Assembly (NCBI GenBank): GCA_025060175.1
Contig: JANXBE010000002.1
Location: 29,213 to 93,212, forward strand
DNA: 64,000 nt
Source: Thermomicrobium sp.
GTDB taxonomy: Bacteria > Chloroflexota > Chloroflexia > Thermomicrobiales > Thermomicrobiaceae
Reading direction: 5' to 3'
Position 1 is the stretch's first letter. Every line of letters begins with the position of its first letter. Shown here piece after piece: positions 1 through 7,645 of the stretch. The notes under the pieces are model-generated. The model ran no database searches. It was not told the DNA's origin and saw nothing but the letters and a program-made list of their open reading frames with translations. A program made the translations under genes and the position numbers.

Positions 1-1
1 G

Positions 2-811
2 CTCTATGCGGACCCCACCCGCCTCCCGGATCCCATCCTGCGACAGGCCTATCAGCAATTGGCCGGTGACCATCTGACTGCGATCTACGTCTACACGGAC
101 AGCCTGCCAGCGAGCGACCGCGCCAAGCAGTTGCTCCACGACATCCGCGCGATGGACCCGGGACCAGGACTCACCGTGTGGGTCGACGGAGGCACCGCCG
201 AAATCGTCGATGTCGTCGCTCGGATGTACAGCGAGTTTCCCTACGCCGCCCTCACCGTCGTGGTCGCCACCTACGTCGTTCTGTTCCTTTTGCTCCGATC
301 GATCTTCCTTCCACTCAAAGCGATCGTGCTCAACGTGCTGAGTTTGACGGCGAGCTACGGAGCACTCGTCTACGTGTTCCAAGACGGTCACTTCAGTTCA
401 CTCTTGCGTTTTTCCCCGCTCGGTTTCACCGAGGCCTCGCTTCCCATCGTGATGTTCTGCATTCTCTTCGGTGTCTCGATGGACTATGAAGTGTTCCTGC
501 TGAGTCGCATGCGCGAAGCGTGGGATCAGACTGGTGACAATCGCATCGCCGTGGCGACCGGTTTGGCGCGCAGCGGCCGGATCATCACCGGAGCCGCCTT
601 GATCCTCGTCGTGGTCGCGGCCGCGTTCGTCACGGCCGATGTCGTCCTCATCAAAGCGCTCGGACTCGGCATCGCCTTGGCTATCGCTCTCGACGCGAGT
701 ATCGTCCGCGTCGTACTGGTTCCAGCCACGATGCGACTACTCGGCCAATGGAACTGGTGGGTCCCGAAACGAATGGCGCGTACGCTCGAGTCAGTACGGG
801 TGGAGCACTGA
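2..811 (+). CDS. MMPL-family membrane transporter, C-terminal part (cut by window edge)
   Basis: The reading frame is open from base 2, so the gene starts before the window; about 269 codons are visible. The visible part has a short extracytoplasmic piece, then a cluster of hydrophobic helices (VVVATYVVLFLLL and following) and the family signature around FGVSMDYEVFLLSRMREAW, followed by the usual glycine- and alanine-rich last helices. This is the C-terminal half of an MMPL/RND-type exporter of the plasma membrane, a family that moves lipids or hydrophobic compounds. The substrate cannot be told. The stop codon touches the ATG of the next gene (TGA-ATG with no gap), so the two are probably co-transcribed and translationally coupled. 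Confidence 0.88.
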   Translation, partial: LYADPTRLPDPILRQAYQQLAGDHLTAIYVYTDSLPASDRAKQLLHDIRAMDPGPGLTVWVDGGTAEIVDVVARMYSEFPYAALTVVVATYVVLFLLLRSIFLPLKAIVLNVLSLTASYGALVYVFQDGHFSSLLRFSPLGFTEASLPIVMFCILFGVSMDYEVFLLSRMREAWDQTGDNRIAVATGLARSGRIITGAALILVVVAAAFVTADVVLIKALGLGIALAIALDASIVRVVLVPATMRLLGQWNWWVPKRMARTLESVRVEH

Positions 812-1897
812 ATGCGCCGACGAGTCTTTCTCTCCTGGTTGGCTGCAGCGATCGCCGGATGCCGTACGCCGGAACCTCAGTCGCCGGGGATGCCGCCGAC
901 GGCCGTCCCCAGCCCGCGGCCAGCCAGTCTATTCTTGACGCCGGTGCCCGCGATCGAAGCGGTCGTCTTTCCACGCGACTACGGTTCGCACGATGTCCTC
1001 ACCGAATGGTGGTACTACACCGGTCACCTGGTCACCCGTGTCCAGGAGCGGTTCGGCTTCGAGTTCGTCATCTTCCAGGTACAGCGGTACGGATACCCGG
1101 TCCTCTACGCAGCGCACGCGGCCCTGACGCTGATCGACCGACACGCCTTCCGCTGGGACGAACGCGCCATCGCTCTCCCGTCTCGACAGGCTTCCTGGCC
1201 ACTGCACCTCACGGTGAGCGACTGGATGCTCGAGAGTGACGGCTCGGTCGACCGATTGTTCGCTCGGAGCCATGCGTTCAGCCTTCAGTTGACACTGACA
1301 CCGCAGCGGCCGCCGATCCTGCACGACGGCGACGGCTACTTCACGTGGGCTCCTGAAACCGGTTCGTACTACTACTCTCGAACTCGTCTTAGCGTCGACG
1401 GTATGGTACTGCTGGACGGCGACACGTTGACGGTATCCGGTCTCGCTTGGAACGACCACCAGTGGGGAAACTTCCTCCTCGGCACTGGCGGATGGGACTG
1501 GTTCGGACTGCAACTGCATGACGGTACGGACCTCATGCTGTGGCAGTCGCGCGATGCGCGACAACGCCCAATCCAGTCCAGCGGGACACTGGTCCACCCC
1601 GACGGTTCGGTGGAAACGCTCGACGCGCAACGGCTGCGGATCGTGGTCGACGGCACCTGGACGAGCCCGCACTCCGGAGCGACCTATCCGAGCGGCTGGC
1701 GCATCGTCGTGCACTCCGACGAGCTGGAGCTCGTGGTAACCCCGTTCGTGCTGGATCAGGAACTCCAGACGATACGCTCCACCGGCGTCATCTACTGGGA
1801 AGGAGCGGTCGATGTCCGCGGGCGGCGTCGGAGCGATCCTGTCGAGGGAAGCGGATACGTCGAACTGACCGGCTATGCGGCGCCCCCGAGCCCCTGA
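812..1897 (+). CDS. CrtC/AttH-like lipocalin-fold lipoprotein (COG5621-type predicted secreted hydrolase)
   Basis: A 361-residue protein that begins with a lipoprotein signal: two arginines, a hydrophobic stretch and the lipobox AIAGC near residue 17, then a proline-rich linker. The mature part holds motifs of the hydroxyneurosporene synthase/AttH family: FPRDYGSHDVLTEWWYYTGH near residue 55, GFEFVIFQ near 85, and WNDHQWGNF plus GWDWFGLQL near 215-235. The family includes carotenoid 1,2-hydratase (CrtC) and uncharacterised secreted proteins. With a lipobox and no carotenoid gene next to it, an extracytoplasmic lipid- or isoprenoid-binding role is more likely than CrtC itself. It directly abuts the MMPL transporter gene, which suggests a shared role in lipid traffic or envelope modification. 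Confidence 0.75.
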   Translation: MRRRVFLSWLAAAIAGCRTPEPQSPGMPPTAVPSPRPASLFLTPVPAIEAVVFPRDYGSHDVLTEWWYYTGHLVTRVQERFGFEFVIFQVQRYGYPVLYAAHAALTLIDRHAFRWDERAIALPSRQASWPLHLTVSDWMLESDGSVDRLFARSHAFSLQLTLTPQRPPILHDGDGYFTWAPETGSYYYSRTRLSVDGMVLLDGDTLTVSGLAWNDHQWGNFLLGTGGWDWFGLQLHDGTDLMLWQSRDARQRPIQSSGTLVHPDGSVETLDAQRLRIVVDGTWTSPHSGATYPSGWRIVVHSDELELVVTPFVLDQELQTIRSTGVIYWEGAVDVRGRRRSDPVEGSGYVELTGYAAPPSP

Positions 1898-2019
1898 ATG
1901 CCACCAAGGACGCGGAGGAACCTGCTGTCTTCAGGCGCGCGTGCGTGCAGCATCTCGTGGTGCGATGCCTCGGCCTCTCGCCCAACGCGGAAAGCAAGAC
2001 GCGTTCCAGCAGCCGCGGC

Positions 2020-2048
2020 TTGACGGCGGCCACGCGCTCGGATAGAAT
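2020..2048 (+). promoter_or_regulatory. Sigma-70-type promoter of the metX riboswitch transcript
   Basis: TTGACG (2020-2025), a 17-base spacer and TAGAAT (2043-2048). The expected start of transcription near 2055 lies just upstream of the SAM-I aptamer. Confidence 0.7.
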
Positions 2049-2071
2049 TGCCGCCAACAATCGAGAGGCCG

Positions 2072-2182
2072 GCGCTCATCTCGAGCGGTGGAGGGAACGG
2101 CCCGACGAAACCCGGCAACCAGCGCAGCTCCTGCGCCAGGTGCCAATGCCGGCGGAGTATGAAGACTCCGCACGATGAGCGC
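2072..2182 (+). promoter_or_regulatory. SAM-I riboswitch (S-box) upstream of metX
   Basis: P1 is formed by GCGCTCATC (2072-2080) and GATGAGCGC (2174-2182), a perfect 9-bp helix. Inside lie the S-box core elements: GGTGGAGGGAACGGCCCGA (2087-2105), GAAACCCGGCAACC just after it, and GGTGCCAATGCC around 2139-2150. The logic is readable. The 3' strand of P1 (2179-2185, GCGCGGT) can pair with 2213-2219 (ACCGCGT) of the terminator and so form an antiterminator. SAM binding would lock P1, release the terminator and switch metX off. This fits a gene of methionine synthesis. Confidence 0.93.
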
Positions 2183-2203
2183 GGTCCTTGCAGTGCTGCA
2201 AGT

Positions 2204-2230
2204 CCCTCCACCACCGCGTGGAGGGTTTTT
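2204..2230 (+). terminator. Intrinsic terminator of the SAM riboswitch expression platform
   Basis: CCCTCCAC (2204-2211) pairs with GTGGAGGG (2218-2225), followed by TTTTT (2226-2230). A second small hairpin, CTTGCAG/CTGCAAG (2187-2202), lies between aptamer and terminator and would sit inside the alternative antiterminator helix. Confidence 0.9.
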
Positions 2231-2324
2231 CATGATCCCTCCACTGGAACGATCGACGCTGAACGGACGCACGAGGACTGTGCGTTCCTGGCACGCTGGC
2301 CGGGTGGTGAGCGGAGGGAGAGCA

Positions 2325-3437
2325 GTGACGACGACCGTACCGTGTACCTACCGCATCGCGCGGATCGCCACTCCAGAGCAACCGTTCGTGACCGAGCAGG
2401 GCGATCTCCTGCCGGTCGTCGACATCGCTTACGAGACCTGGGGCACGCTCAGCCCCGAGCGCGACAACGTCGTCGTCATCTGTCATGCCCTGACCGGGAG
2501 CAGCCACGTCGCACCGCACGGACCTGGCGATCAGCCGGGCTGGTGGGATCCGATGGTCGGCCCAGGTCGTCCCATCGACACCGATCGCTTCTTCGTCGTC
2601 TGTGCCAATGTGCTCGGCAGCTGTTATGGGTCGACCGGTCCGCGGTCGATCGATCCTCGGACCGGTCGCCGATACAATCTGCGCTTTCCCCTCATCACCG
2701 TGCGCGATATCGTCCGGACGCAGGCGCTGCTCCTGGACCGACTCGGCATCGAACGGGTCTACGCGGTGATCGGTGGATCACTCGGTGGCATGCAAGTGCT
2801 CGAGTGGGCTGCTCTCTATCCCGACCGAGTCGAGCGGATCGTCCCCATCGCGGTGGGCGGGCAGTTCACCGACCAAGGAATCGCGTACAACGAAGTGCAA
2901 CGGCGTGCGATCATGCTCGATCCCGCATGGCGGAACGGAGAGTACGAAGACGGGGAGGGTCCCCGTTTCGGTCTCGCCATCGCTCGGATGCTGGGCATGA
3001 TCACGTATCAGTCCGACGAGCTGATGTCTGCACGTTTCCAGCGCCGCACGGAAGCGCGGTACACGGAGTGGCCAGAGTTCCTCGGTCGCTACGACGTCGA
3101 GGGATACCTCCACTACCAAGGGGACAAACTGGTTCGCCGTTTCGATGCCAACAGCTACCTCTATCTCACCCGAGCGATGGATTCGCACGACTTGGGACGT
3201 GGGCGTGGCGGATACCATGCGGGACTCGCCTCGATCCGGGCGCGGACCCTCGCGATCGGTATCCGTTCCGATATCCTGTTCTGGCCGAGCCAGGTGCGTT
3301 CGCTGGTCCGAGACCTGCAGGCCCTCGGGGTGGATGCTCGCTACTGGGAACTCGATTCCCCGAACGGCCACGACGCGTTCCTGAAGGACTTCGACCAGAT
3401 CGGACCGGTCATCGCGCAGTTCCTCGCCGAGCCCTGA
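2325..3437 (+). CDS. metX: Homoserine O-acetyltransferase
   Basis: Transfers an acyl group from acyl-CoA to homoserine, the first committed step of methionine synthesis, in the cytoplasm. The start is GTG 2325, preceded by GGAGGG at 2313-2318; upstream codons in the same frame run through the riboswitch and are not coding. The 370 residues match the usual MetX length. Alpha/beta-hydrolase fold: oxyanion and nucleophile elbow GGSLGG (Ser152), aspartate in RSDILF (Asp316) and histidine in NGHDAF (His349) form the triad. The N-terminal LTGSSH region is also typical. Some MetX-family members use succinyl-CoA, which is not decided here. Control is by the SAM-I riboswitch just upstream. It converges with hom. 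Confidence 0.95.
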   Translation: MTTTVPCTYRIARIATPEQPFVTEQGDLLPVVDIAYETWGTLSPERDNVVVICHALTGSSHVAPHGPGDQPGWWDPMVGPGRPIDTDRFFVVCANVLGSCYGSTGPRSIDPRTGRRYNLRFPLITVRDIVRTQALLLDRLGIERVYAVIGGSLGGMQVLEWAALYPDRVERIVPIAVGGQFTDQGIAYNEVQRRAIMLDPAWRNGEYEDGEGPRFGLAIARMLGMITYQSDELMSARFQRRTEARYTEWPEFLGRYDVEGYLHYQGDKLVRRFDANSYLYLTRAMDSHDLGRGRGGYHAGLASIRARTLAIGIRSDILFWPSQVRSLVRDLQALGVDARYWELDSPNGHDAFLKDFDQIGPVIAQFLAEP

Positions 3438-3548
3438 CGAGCCCGCGCACCTCCGACCCTCTGCACTTCCCGGTGTGGACCTACCCGAAGGGTTCGGGAA
3501 CAGCGTCCTACGCCCGCGCGGTACCGGTCGTAGCGGGCGGACCGCCGC

Positions 3549-4547
3549 TCACGGCGCTGCTGCGACGGACGGGAGTAACGCGTCGCCGAACCGAACGGCA
3601 TCGATCACGTCGGCGACGATCGCACTGGCCGTCGGAGTCGGCCCGGCTCCTGGCCCATAGAGCACGATCGTTCCCACCCGATCACCCGTCAACTCGATCG
3701 CATTCAAGTTGCGGCGAACGTGGGCGAGGAGATCACTCCCGGGGACGAAGACAGGTTCCACCCGGAGACGCCAGTCACCGTCGCTGCCTTCGGCATGCGC
3801 GATCAGCTTGATCGCTCCACCCCTGGCCCGCGCATCGAGGATCTGATCCGGAGTGATGGTCGTGATGCCGCGCCGCACGACGGCCTCCGGCCGAATGTGC
3901 CTGGAGGCGGCGAGCGAAGCGAGGATGCTCAGCTTGTACGCCGCGTCATGACCCTCCACATCGGCGGTCGGATCGGGTTCCGCGTACCCGAGACGCTGTG
4001 CTTCGCGCAGCGCTTCCTGGTACGGTATTCCCTCTTCCGCCATCGCAGTGAGGATGAAGTTGGTCGTTCCGTTCACGATACCCCGGATGCGCTCGATCCG
4101 ATTCACGGTGAGCAGTTGCCGCAGACTCACCATCAACGGGATCCCCGCACCGACACTCGCCTCGAAGAGCAACGCCCGGCGCGCTCGTCGAGCCGTCGCC
4201 ACCAGTTCGGCAAGATGTTTGCTCACTGCCTCCTTGTTCGCCGTCACGACGTGTTTTCCAGCTTCCAAGGCGTCCTTGATGTACGTGGCTGCCGGCTCCT
4301 CCCCGCCCATCACCTCGACGACGACGTCGACCGATGGGTCTTCCAGAATGGGCTCGATGGTCGTGGTCGCTGCCTGAGCCGGCAAACCGACACCGACGAC
4401 ACGCTCGCGGTGGCGCGCTAGTCCCCAGCGGACCTCTAGGCGAAAACCGGTGCGTTGCGCCAGCGACTCTCGCTCTTCGACGATCGTCCGCCAGACGGCG
4501 CTGCCGATCGTCCCGACACCGAGCAAAGCGATCCCGATCGTCGTCAT
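3549..4547 (-). CDS. hom: Homoserine dehydrogenase, short form without ACT domain
   Basis: Reduces aspartate semialdehyde to homoserine with NAD(P)H, the branch point to threonine and methionine. The start is the ATG at 4547, preceded by GAGAGGAA about 8 bases upstream. N-terminal Rossmann motif GVGTIGSAV (residues 9-17); catalytic-domain hallmarks VTANKEAVSKH, FEASVGAGIPL, GIVNGTTNFIL and YAEPDPTADVEGHDAAYK with the catalytic lysine. The 332-residue protein ends soon after the catalytic domain (VLYGPGAGPTPTASAI). The C-terminal ACT domain that gives threonine feedback in about 430-residue homologues is absent, so allosteric threonine control is unlikely in this form. Divergent from asd, whose leader senses threonine. 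Confidence 0.94.
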   Translation of the reverse strand: MTTIGIALLGVGTIGSAVWRTIVEERESLAQRTGFRLEVRWGLARHRERVVGVGLPAQAATTTIEPILEDPSVDVVVEVMGGEEPAATYIKDALEAGKHVVTANKEAVSKHLAELVATARRARRALLFEASVGAGIPLMVSLRQLLTVNRIERIRGIVNGTTNFILTAMAEEGIPYQEALREAQRLGYAEPDPTADVEGHDAAYKLSILASLAASRHIRPEAVVRRGITTITPDQILDARARGGAIKLIAHAEGSDGDWRLRVEPVFVPGSDLLAHVRRNLNAIELTGDRVGTIVLYGPGAGPTPTASAIVADVIDAVRFGDALLPSVAAAP

Positions 4548-4571
4548 GGAATGGTTCCTCTCGTCACATGC

Positions 4572-4600
4572 TTGACCGCTGCGTGGTCGCCTGGTACAGT
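4572..4600 (+). promoter_or_regulatory. Promoter of the asd leader transcript
   Basis: TTGACC (4572-4577), a 17-base spacer and TACAGT (4595-4600). Transcription would start near 4607, before the threonine-rich leader ORF. Confidence 0.65.
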
Positions 4601-4616
4601 CAGTCCAGGCGCAGAC

Positions 4617-4646
4617 AGGGTAGGCGAGCCCGGGCGCCTCGTGCAA
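4617..4646 (-). promoter_or_regulatory. Possible hom promoter, overlapping the asd leader on the opposite strand
   Basis: On the minus strand TTGCAC (4646-4641), an 18-base spacer and TACCCT (4622-4617) would give a start near 4610 and a roughly 60-base leader before hom. The match is weak. If real, hom and asd transcripts overlap at their 5' ends. Confidence 0.35.
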
Positions 4647-4672
4647 GAGGACGATCGCGGGAGACGAACGCC

Positions 4673-4747
4673 GTGCGGACAGCGATGCGGACTCGAACGA
4701 CAACGACCGCGACTCGCTGGGTCGGCGTGCGCTCGGCAAGCCCGTGA
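4673..4747 (+). CDS. Threonine-rich leader peptide of asd (attenuator)
   Basis: A short ORF starting at GTG 4673 (GGGAG at 4659-4663) or at the in-frame ATG 4685. From the ATG it reads MRTRTTTTATRWVGVRSASP and stops at TGA 4745-4747. Six of the first ten residues are threonine or lie in a TTTT run. It sits between the promoter and a terminator and resembles the thrL leader of enteric bacteria in design. Ribosomes stalling at the threonine codons (4691-4714) for lack of charged tRNA-Thr would leave 4721-4736 free for the antiterminator. Inferred role: cis-acting sensor with no function for the peptide itself. Confidence 0.8.
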   Translation: MRTAMRTRTTTTATRWVGVRSASP

Positions 4748-4808
4748 TCGTGCGGTCAGATCCGAGCGGACGCCGGCAGAGGATCGACCCTCTGCCGGTT
4801 TTGTTGTT
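4721..4808 (+). promoter_or_regulatory. asd attenuator: antiterminator helix and U-tract terminator
   Basis: Terminator: CCGGCAGAGG (4773-4782), loop ATCGAC, CCTCTGCCGG (4789-4798), then TTTTGTTGTT. Antiterminator: 4721-4736 (GTCGGCGTGCGCTCGG, inside the leader ORF) pairs with 4762-4777 (CCGAGCGGACGCCGGC) over 16 positions, with one G-U pair (4722/4776) and one G-G mismatch (4729/4769). It overlaps the 5' arm of the terminator by five bases, so the two structures exclude each other. A ribosome that reaches the stop codon at 4745 would cover the antiterminator strand and allow termination; a ribosome stalled at the Thr codons would not. Confidence 0.82.
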
Positions 4809-4834
4809 CGCGGGTTTCGAGAAGGGAGGTCGCT

Positions 4835-5887
4835 GTGCCCGAACGTATCGATGTCGCGATCCTCGCCGCGACGGGAAGCGTCGGGCAGCGCTTCGTCCAG
4901 CTGCTCGCCGGCCACCCGTGGTTTCGCATCGCTGAACTCGTGGCGAGCGATCGCTCGGCTGGAAAGCGTTATGCCGACGCAGTCAACTGGCGACTCAGCG
5001 CGAGCCCCCCGGAAGAGGTTCGTGACCTCGTCGTCAAGCACATCGAGCAACCGATCCGCAGTCCGATCGTCTTCTCGGCTCTTCCTGGCGGGGTCGCCGG
5101 CGAGGTCGAGGCGATGCTCGCCGCCGAAGGCAAGAAGGTCTTCACGAACGCTCGCGACCACCGCATGGATCCGGACGTTCCCCTGCTGATTCCGGAGGTC
5201 AATCCGGATCATGCCCGTGCGATCGAGTTGCAGCGCCGATCACGCGGCTGGCGAGAGGGATTCATCGTCGCGAACCCGAATTGCTCCACGATCCACTTGG
5301 TCCTGGCCCTCAAGCCGATTTACGACGCCTTCGGCATCACACGAGGTATCGTGACGACCCTGCAGGCCGCCTCGGGGGCCGGTTATCCGGGCGTTCCCTC
5401 GCTCGACCTCATCGACAACGTAATTCCCTTCATCGGGGGCGAGGAGGAGAAGATCGAAGCCGAATCGCGCAAGATCCTGGGCACGTGGGCCGACGGTCGC
5501 TTCGAGGACGCGCCGCTGACTCTGAGTGCTCACTGCAACCGGGTTCCGGTACGCGACGGACACATGGAGACCGTCAGCCTCGAACTCGGGCGCCGTGCCA
5601 GCCCGGCCGAGGTCGCAGACGTGTTACGCTCCTTCCGCGCCCGCCCGCAAGAGCTCGAACTGCCGAGTGCACCGCGACAGCCCGTCATCGTGCTGGAACA
5701 GGACGATCGCCCCCAACCGGTCCTCGACCGAGACCTGGAGCACGGCATGGCATCGGTCGTCGGCCGCATTCGCCCCTGCCCGGTGTTCGACGTCCGATTC
5801 GTCGTCCTCGGTCACAACACCGTTCGGGGCGCGGCCGGAGCGTCCGTACTGAATGCGGAGCTGTTCTACCGGGAAGGTTTGCTCTAA
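4835..5887 (+). CDS. asd: Aspartate-semialdehyde dehydrogenase (archaeal/fungal-type)
   Basis: Reduces aspartyl phosphate to aspartate semialdehyde, the common precursor of lysine, threonine, methionine and isoleucine. The start is GTG 4835 behind GGGAGG. 350 residues: Rossmann motif LAATGSVGQRF near residue 10, active-site cysteine in ANPNCSTIH (Cys150), the glutamine-containing QAASGAGYPG, and a second catalytic region SAHCNRVPV. The overall pattern matches the archaeal/fungal subclass more than E. coli Asd. It is expressed behind its own leader attenuator and converges with the citramalate synthase gene. No aspartokinase or dapA lies next to it. Confidence 0.95.
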   Translation: MPERIDVAILAATGSVGQRFVQLLAGHPWFRIAELVASDRSAGKRYADAVNWRLSASPPEEVRDLVVKHIEQPIRSPIVFSALPGGVAGEVEAMLAAEGKKVFTNARDHRMDPDVPLLIPEVNPDHARAIELQRRSRGWREGFIVANPNCSTIHLVLALKPIYDAFGITRGIVTTLQAASGAGYPGVPSLDLIDNVIPFIGGEEEKIEAESRKILGTWADGRFEDAPLTLSAHCNRVPVRDGHMETVSLELGRRASPAEVADVLRSFRARPQELELPSAPRQPVIVLEQDDRPQPVLDRDLEHGMASVVGRIRPCPVFDVRFVVLGHNTVRGAAGASVLNAELFYREGLL

Positions 5888-5902
5888 CGACGACGAGCGA
5901 CT

Positions 5903-5936
5903 CCGCCGGCCGGGTACAGTCGTGCCCGGCCGGCGG
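5903..5936. terminator. Bidirectional hairpin between asd and the citramalate synthase gene
   Basis: CCGCCGGCCGGG (5903-5914) and CCCGGCCGGCGG (5925-5936) form a perfect 12-bp stem with a 10-base loop between two convergent genes. Neither strand has a U-tract after it. Confidence 0.6.
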
Positions 5937-5939
5937 ACG

Positions 5940-7559
5940 TCATGATCCGGCCGTGACCAGGACCGGTATGCGCGCCGCGACCGCCGGTCGCGTGACGAGC
6001 GGGTAGGACAAGCTATCGGCCAGTGCGAGCCAGGACGCTTCGATGATGTTGGTCGACGAGCCGACCGTGTTCCAGCTGCCGTGTGCGTCCCCAGAACGGA
6101 TCCACACGCGGACCTTGGCGCCCGTACCGTGGTGATCGTCGAGCACGCGCACCTTGTAGTCCTCCAGCTCCACCGCAGCGATCTCCGGATAGAACTCTTG
6201 AAGTGCCTTCCGCGTTGCCTGGTCCAACGCGTTCACCGGTCCGTTGCCTTCGGCCGCCGTGTGGAACACCTGTCCACCGATGCGCAGCTTCACCATCGCC
6301 TCTGCCAGCATGCCACGGCCGTTGCGGTACTCCGTCAACACCGTGTAGTCCAGCACTTCGAACGGTGGCCGATAGTCCGGAAGGTTCCGTCGGATCAGCA
6401 GCTCGAGTGAGGCATCCGCGTCCTCGAACCAGTACCCTTGAAACTCCAGTTCTTTGATCTGCTCGAGAACACGTCGCACGATCTCCGGTTTGTCCCCGAG
6501 TTCGATACCGAAGCTCCGCGCCTTCACTACGATGTTGCTGCGCCCGCTCAACTCGCTCACGAGCACGTGCCGCGTATTCCCGACCACCTCCGGGGGAATG
6601 TGCTCGTAGGCTGAGGGGTGCTTCGCGATGGCATTGACATGGAGTCCTGCCTTGTGCGTGAACGCAAAGGCACCGACGAAAGGCAAGCGGGGATCGTGGG
6701 TGAGATTGGCGACTTCCGCCACGTACCGTGAGGTCTCCGTCAGCTTCTGCAAGTGGCCCGGCGGCAGACAACGATAGCCTAACTTGTACTCGAGGATCGG
6801 GATGACCGAACACAGGTTGGCATTGCCGATCCGCTCGCCGAGTCCGTTCATCGTTCCCTGCACGTGCGTCACGCCGGCGAGAACCGCCGCGACGGTATTG
6901 GCGACCGCCAGCTCGCAGTCGTTGTGCGTGTGGATCCCGACCGTGCACGAGACGGCCTGCAGCGCGTGTCGTACCGCTCGCACAAGTGGATCGGTGAGCG
7001 TCCCGCCGTTGGTATCGCAGAGCACCACCGCGTCAGCGCCCGCATCGCAGGCGGCCCGCAGCACTGCCAAGGCGTAGTGCGGATCTTCGGCATAGCCGTC
7101 GAAGAAGTGCTCAGCATCGAAAATCACTTCGCGCCCGGCACGCTTGAGGTACGCGACCGACTCTGCGACCATCCGCAGGTTTTCCTCGAGCGTCGTCCCC
7201 AGAACCTGCAGGACCTGAAACGGTGAAGACTTCCCGACGATCGTCACCGTCGGTGTGTCGGCCTCCAACAGCAAGCGCAGATTGGCATCGTCTTCGACGG
7301 CGATGCCCGCCCGCCGAGTACTGCCGAACGCTGCGATGCGCGCATGGCGCCAGCTTTCGTGGCGCGCTCGTTCGAAGAACGCCATGTCCTTGGGATTCGA
7401 TCCTGGCCATCCTCCCTCGATGTATGCGACCCCGAGCGCATCGAGGGCACGTGCGATCTTGAGCTTGTCCTCTGTCGTCAGCGAAATACCCGAACCTTGC
7501 GTCCCGTCTCGCAACGTCGTGTCGTAGATCACCACACGTCGGTCGCTTGGTTCCGCCAT
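5940..7559 (-). CDS. cimA: (R)-citramalate synthase
   Basis: Condenses pyruvate and acetyl-CoA to citramalate, giving 2-oxobutanoate for isoleucine without threonine deaminase. The start is ATG 7559 with GGAGG directly upstream; in-frame codons up to 7574 are also possible. 539 residues: HMGL-like TIM barrel from YDTTLRDGTQ (residues 12-21), metal ligands in GIHTHNDCELAVAN, GLGERIGNAN, then a linker (HKAGLHVNAI) and a C-terminal LeuA-type regulatory dimer domain from about residue 410. The DTTLRDGTQGSGISL start and the length fit the CimA subfamily rather than LeuA or homocitrate synthase. It is preceded by an isoleucine-rich leader peptide, which supports the isoleucine assignment independently. 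Confidence 0.92.
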   Translation of the reverse strand: MAEPSDRRVVIYDTTLRDGTQGSGISLTTEDKLKIARALDALGVAYIEGGWPGSNPKDMAFFERARHESWRHARIAAFGSTRRAGIAVEDDANLRLLLEADTPTVTIVGKSSPFQVLQVLGTTLEENLRMVAESVAYLKRAGREVIFDAEHFFDGYAEDPHYALAVLRAACDAGADAVVLCDTNGGTLTDPLVRAVRHALQAVSCTVGIHTHNDCELAVANTVAAVLAGVTHVQGTMNGLGERIGNANLCSVIPILEYKLGYRCLPPGHLQKLTETSRYVAEVANLTHDPRLPFVGAFAFTHKAGLHVNAIAKHPSAYEHIPPEVVGNTRHVLVSELSGRSNIVVKARSFGIELGDKPEIVRRVLEQIKELEFQGYWFEDADASLELLIRRNLPDYRPPFEVLDYTVLTEYRNGRGMLAEAMVKLRIGGQVFHTAAEGNGPVNALDQATRKALQEFYPEIAAVELEDYKVRVLDDHHGTGAKVRVWIRSGDAHGSWNTVGSSTNIIEASWLALADSLSYPLVTRPAVAARIPVLVTAGS

Positions 7560-7590
7560 AGCCCCCTCCGTCACACTGCTCCGAACGTTC

Positions 7591-7619
7591 GGCGGCCTCC
7601 CCGCGTCGGGGAGGCCGCC
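7591..7619 (-). terminator. Attenuator hairpin of the cimA leader
   Basis: On the minus strand GGCGGCCTCCCCG (7619-7607) pairs with CGGGGAGGCCGCC (7603-7591): 13 bp with a three-base loop. The competing antiterminator pairs 7678-7665 (GCGTTGGGGAGGCT, in the leader ORF) with 7616-7603 (GGCCTCCCCGACGC), 14 bp with two G-U pairs, and destroys the 5' arm. There is no U-tract after the stem; the 12-base palindrome CCGAACGTTCGG (7581-7592) follows instead. Termination efficiency, or a different read-out, is therefore uncertain. Confidence 0.6.
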
Positions 7620-7645
7620 TCGTCACTCTCGCCTTCTCGATATCG

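Noticed and set aside
812..1897. Carotenoid 1,2-hydratase (CrtC) as a firm name
   Set aside because: Family motifs fit, but the lipobox, the transporter neighbour and lack of carotenoid genes do not support that specific function.
2175..2324. N-terminal extension of metX beginning at ATG 2175
   Set aside because: It runs through the riboswitch P1 strand and terminator; GTG 2325 has a proper GGAGGG site and gives the usual MetX length.
4548..4739. N-terminal extension of homoserine dehydrogenase from 4739
   Set aside because: The added 64 residues are Ser/Arg-rich, cross the asd promoter and leader on the other strand, and the ATG at 4547 has a ribosome binding site and starts the Rossmann fold.
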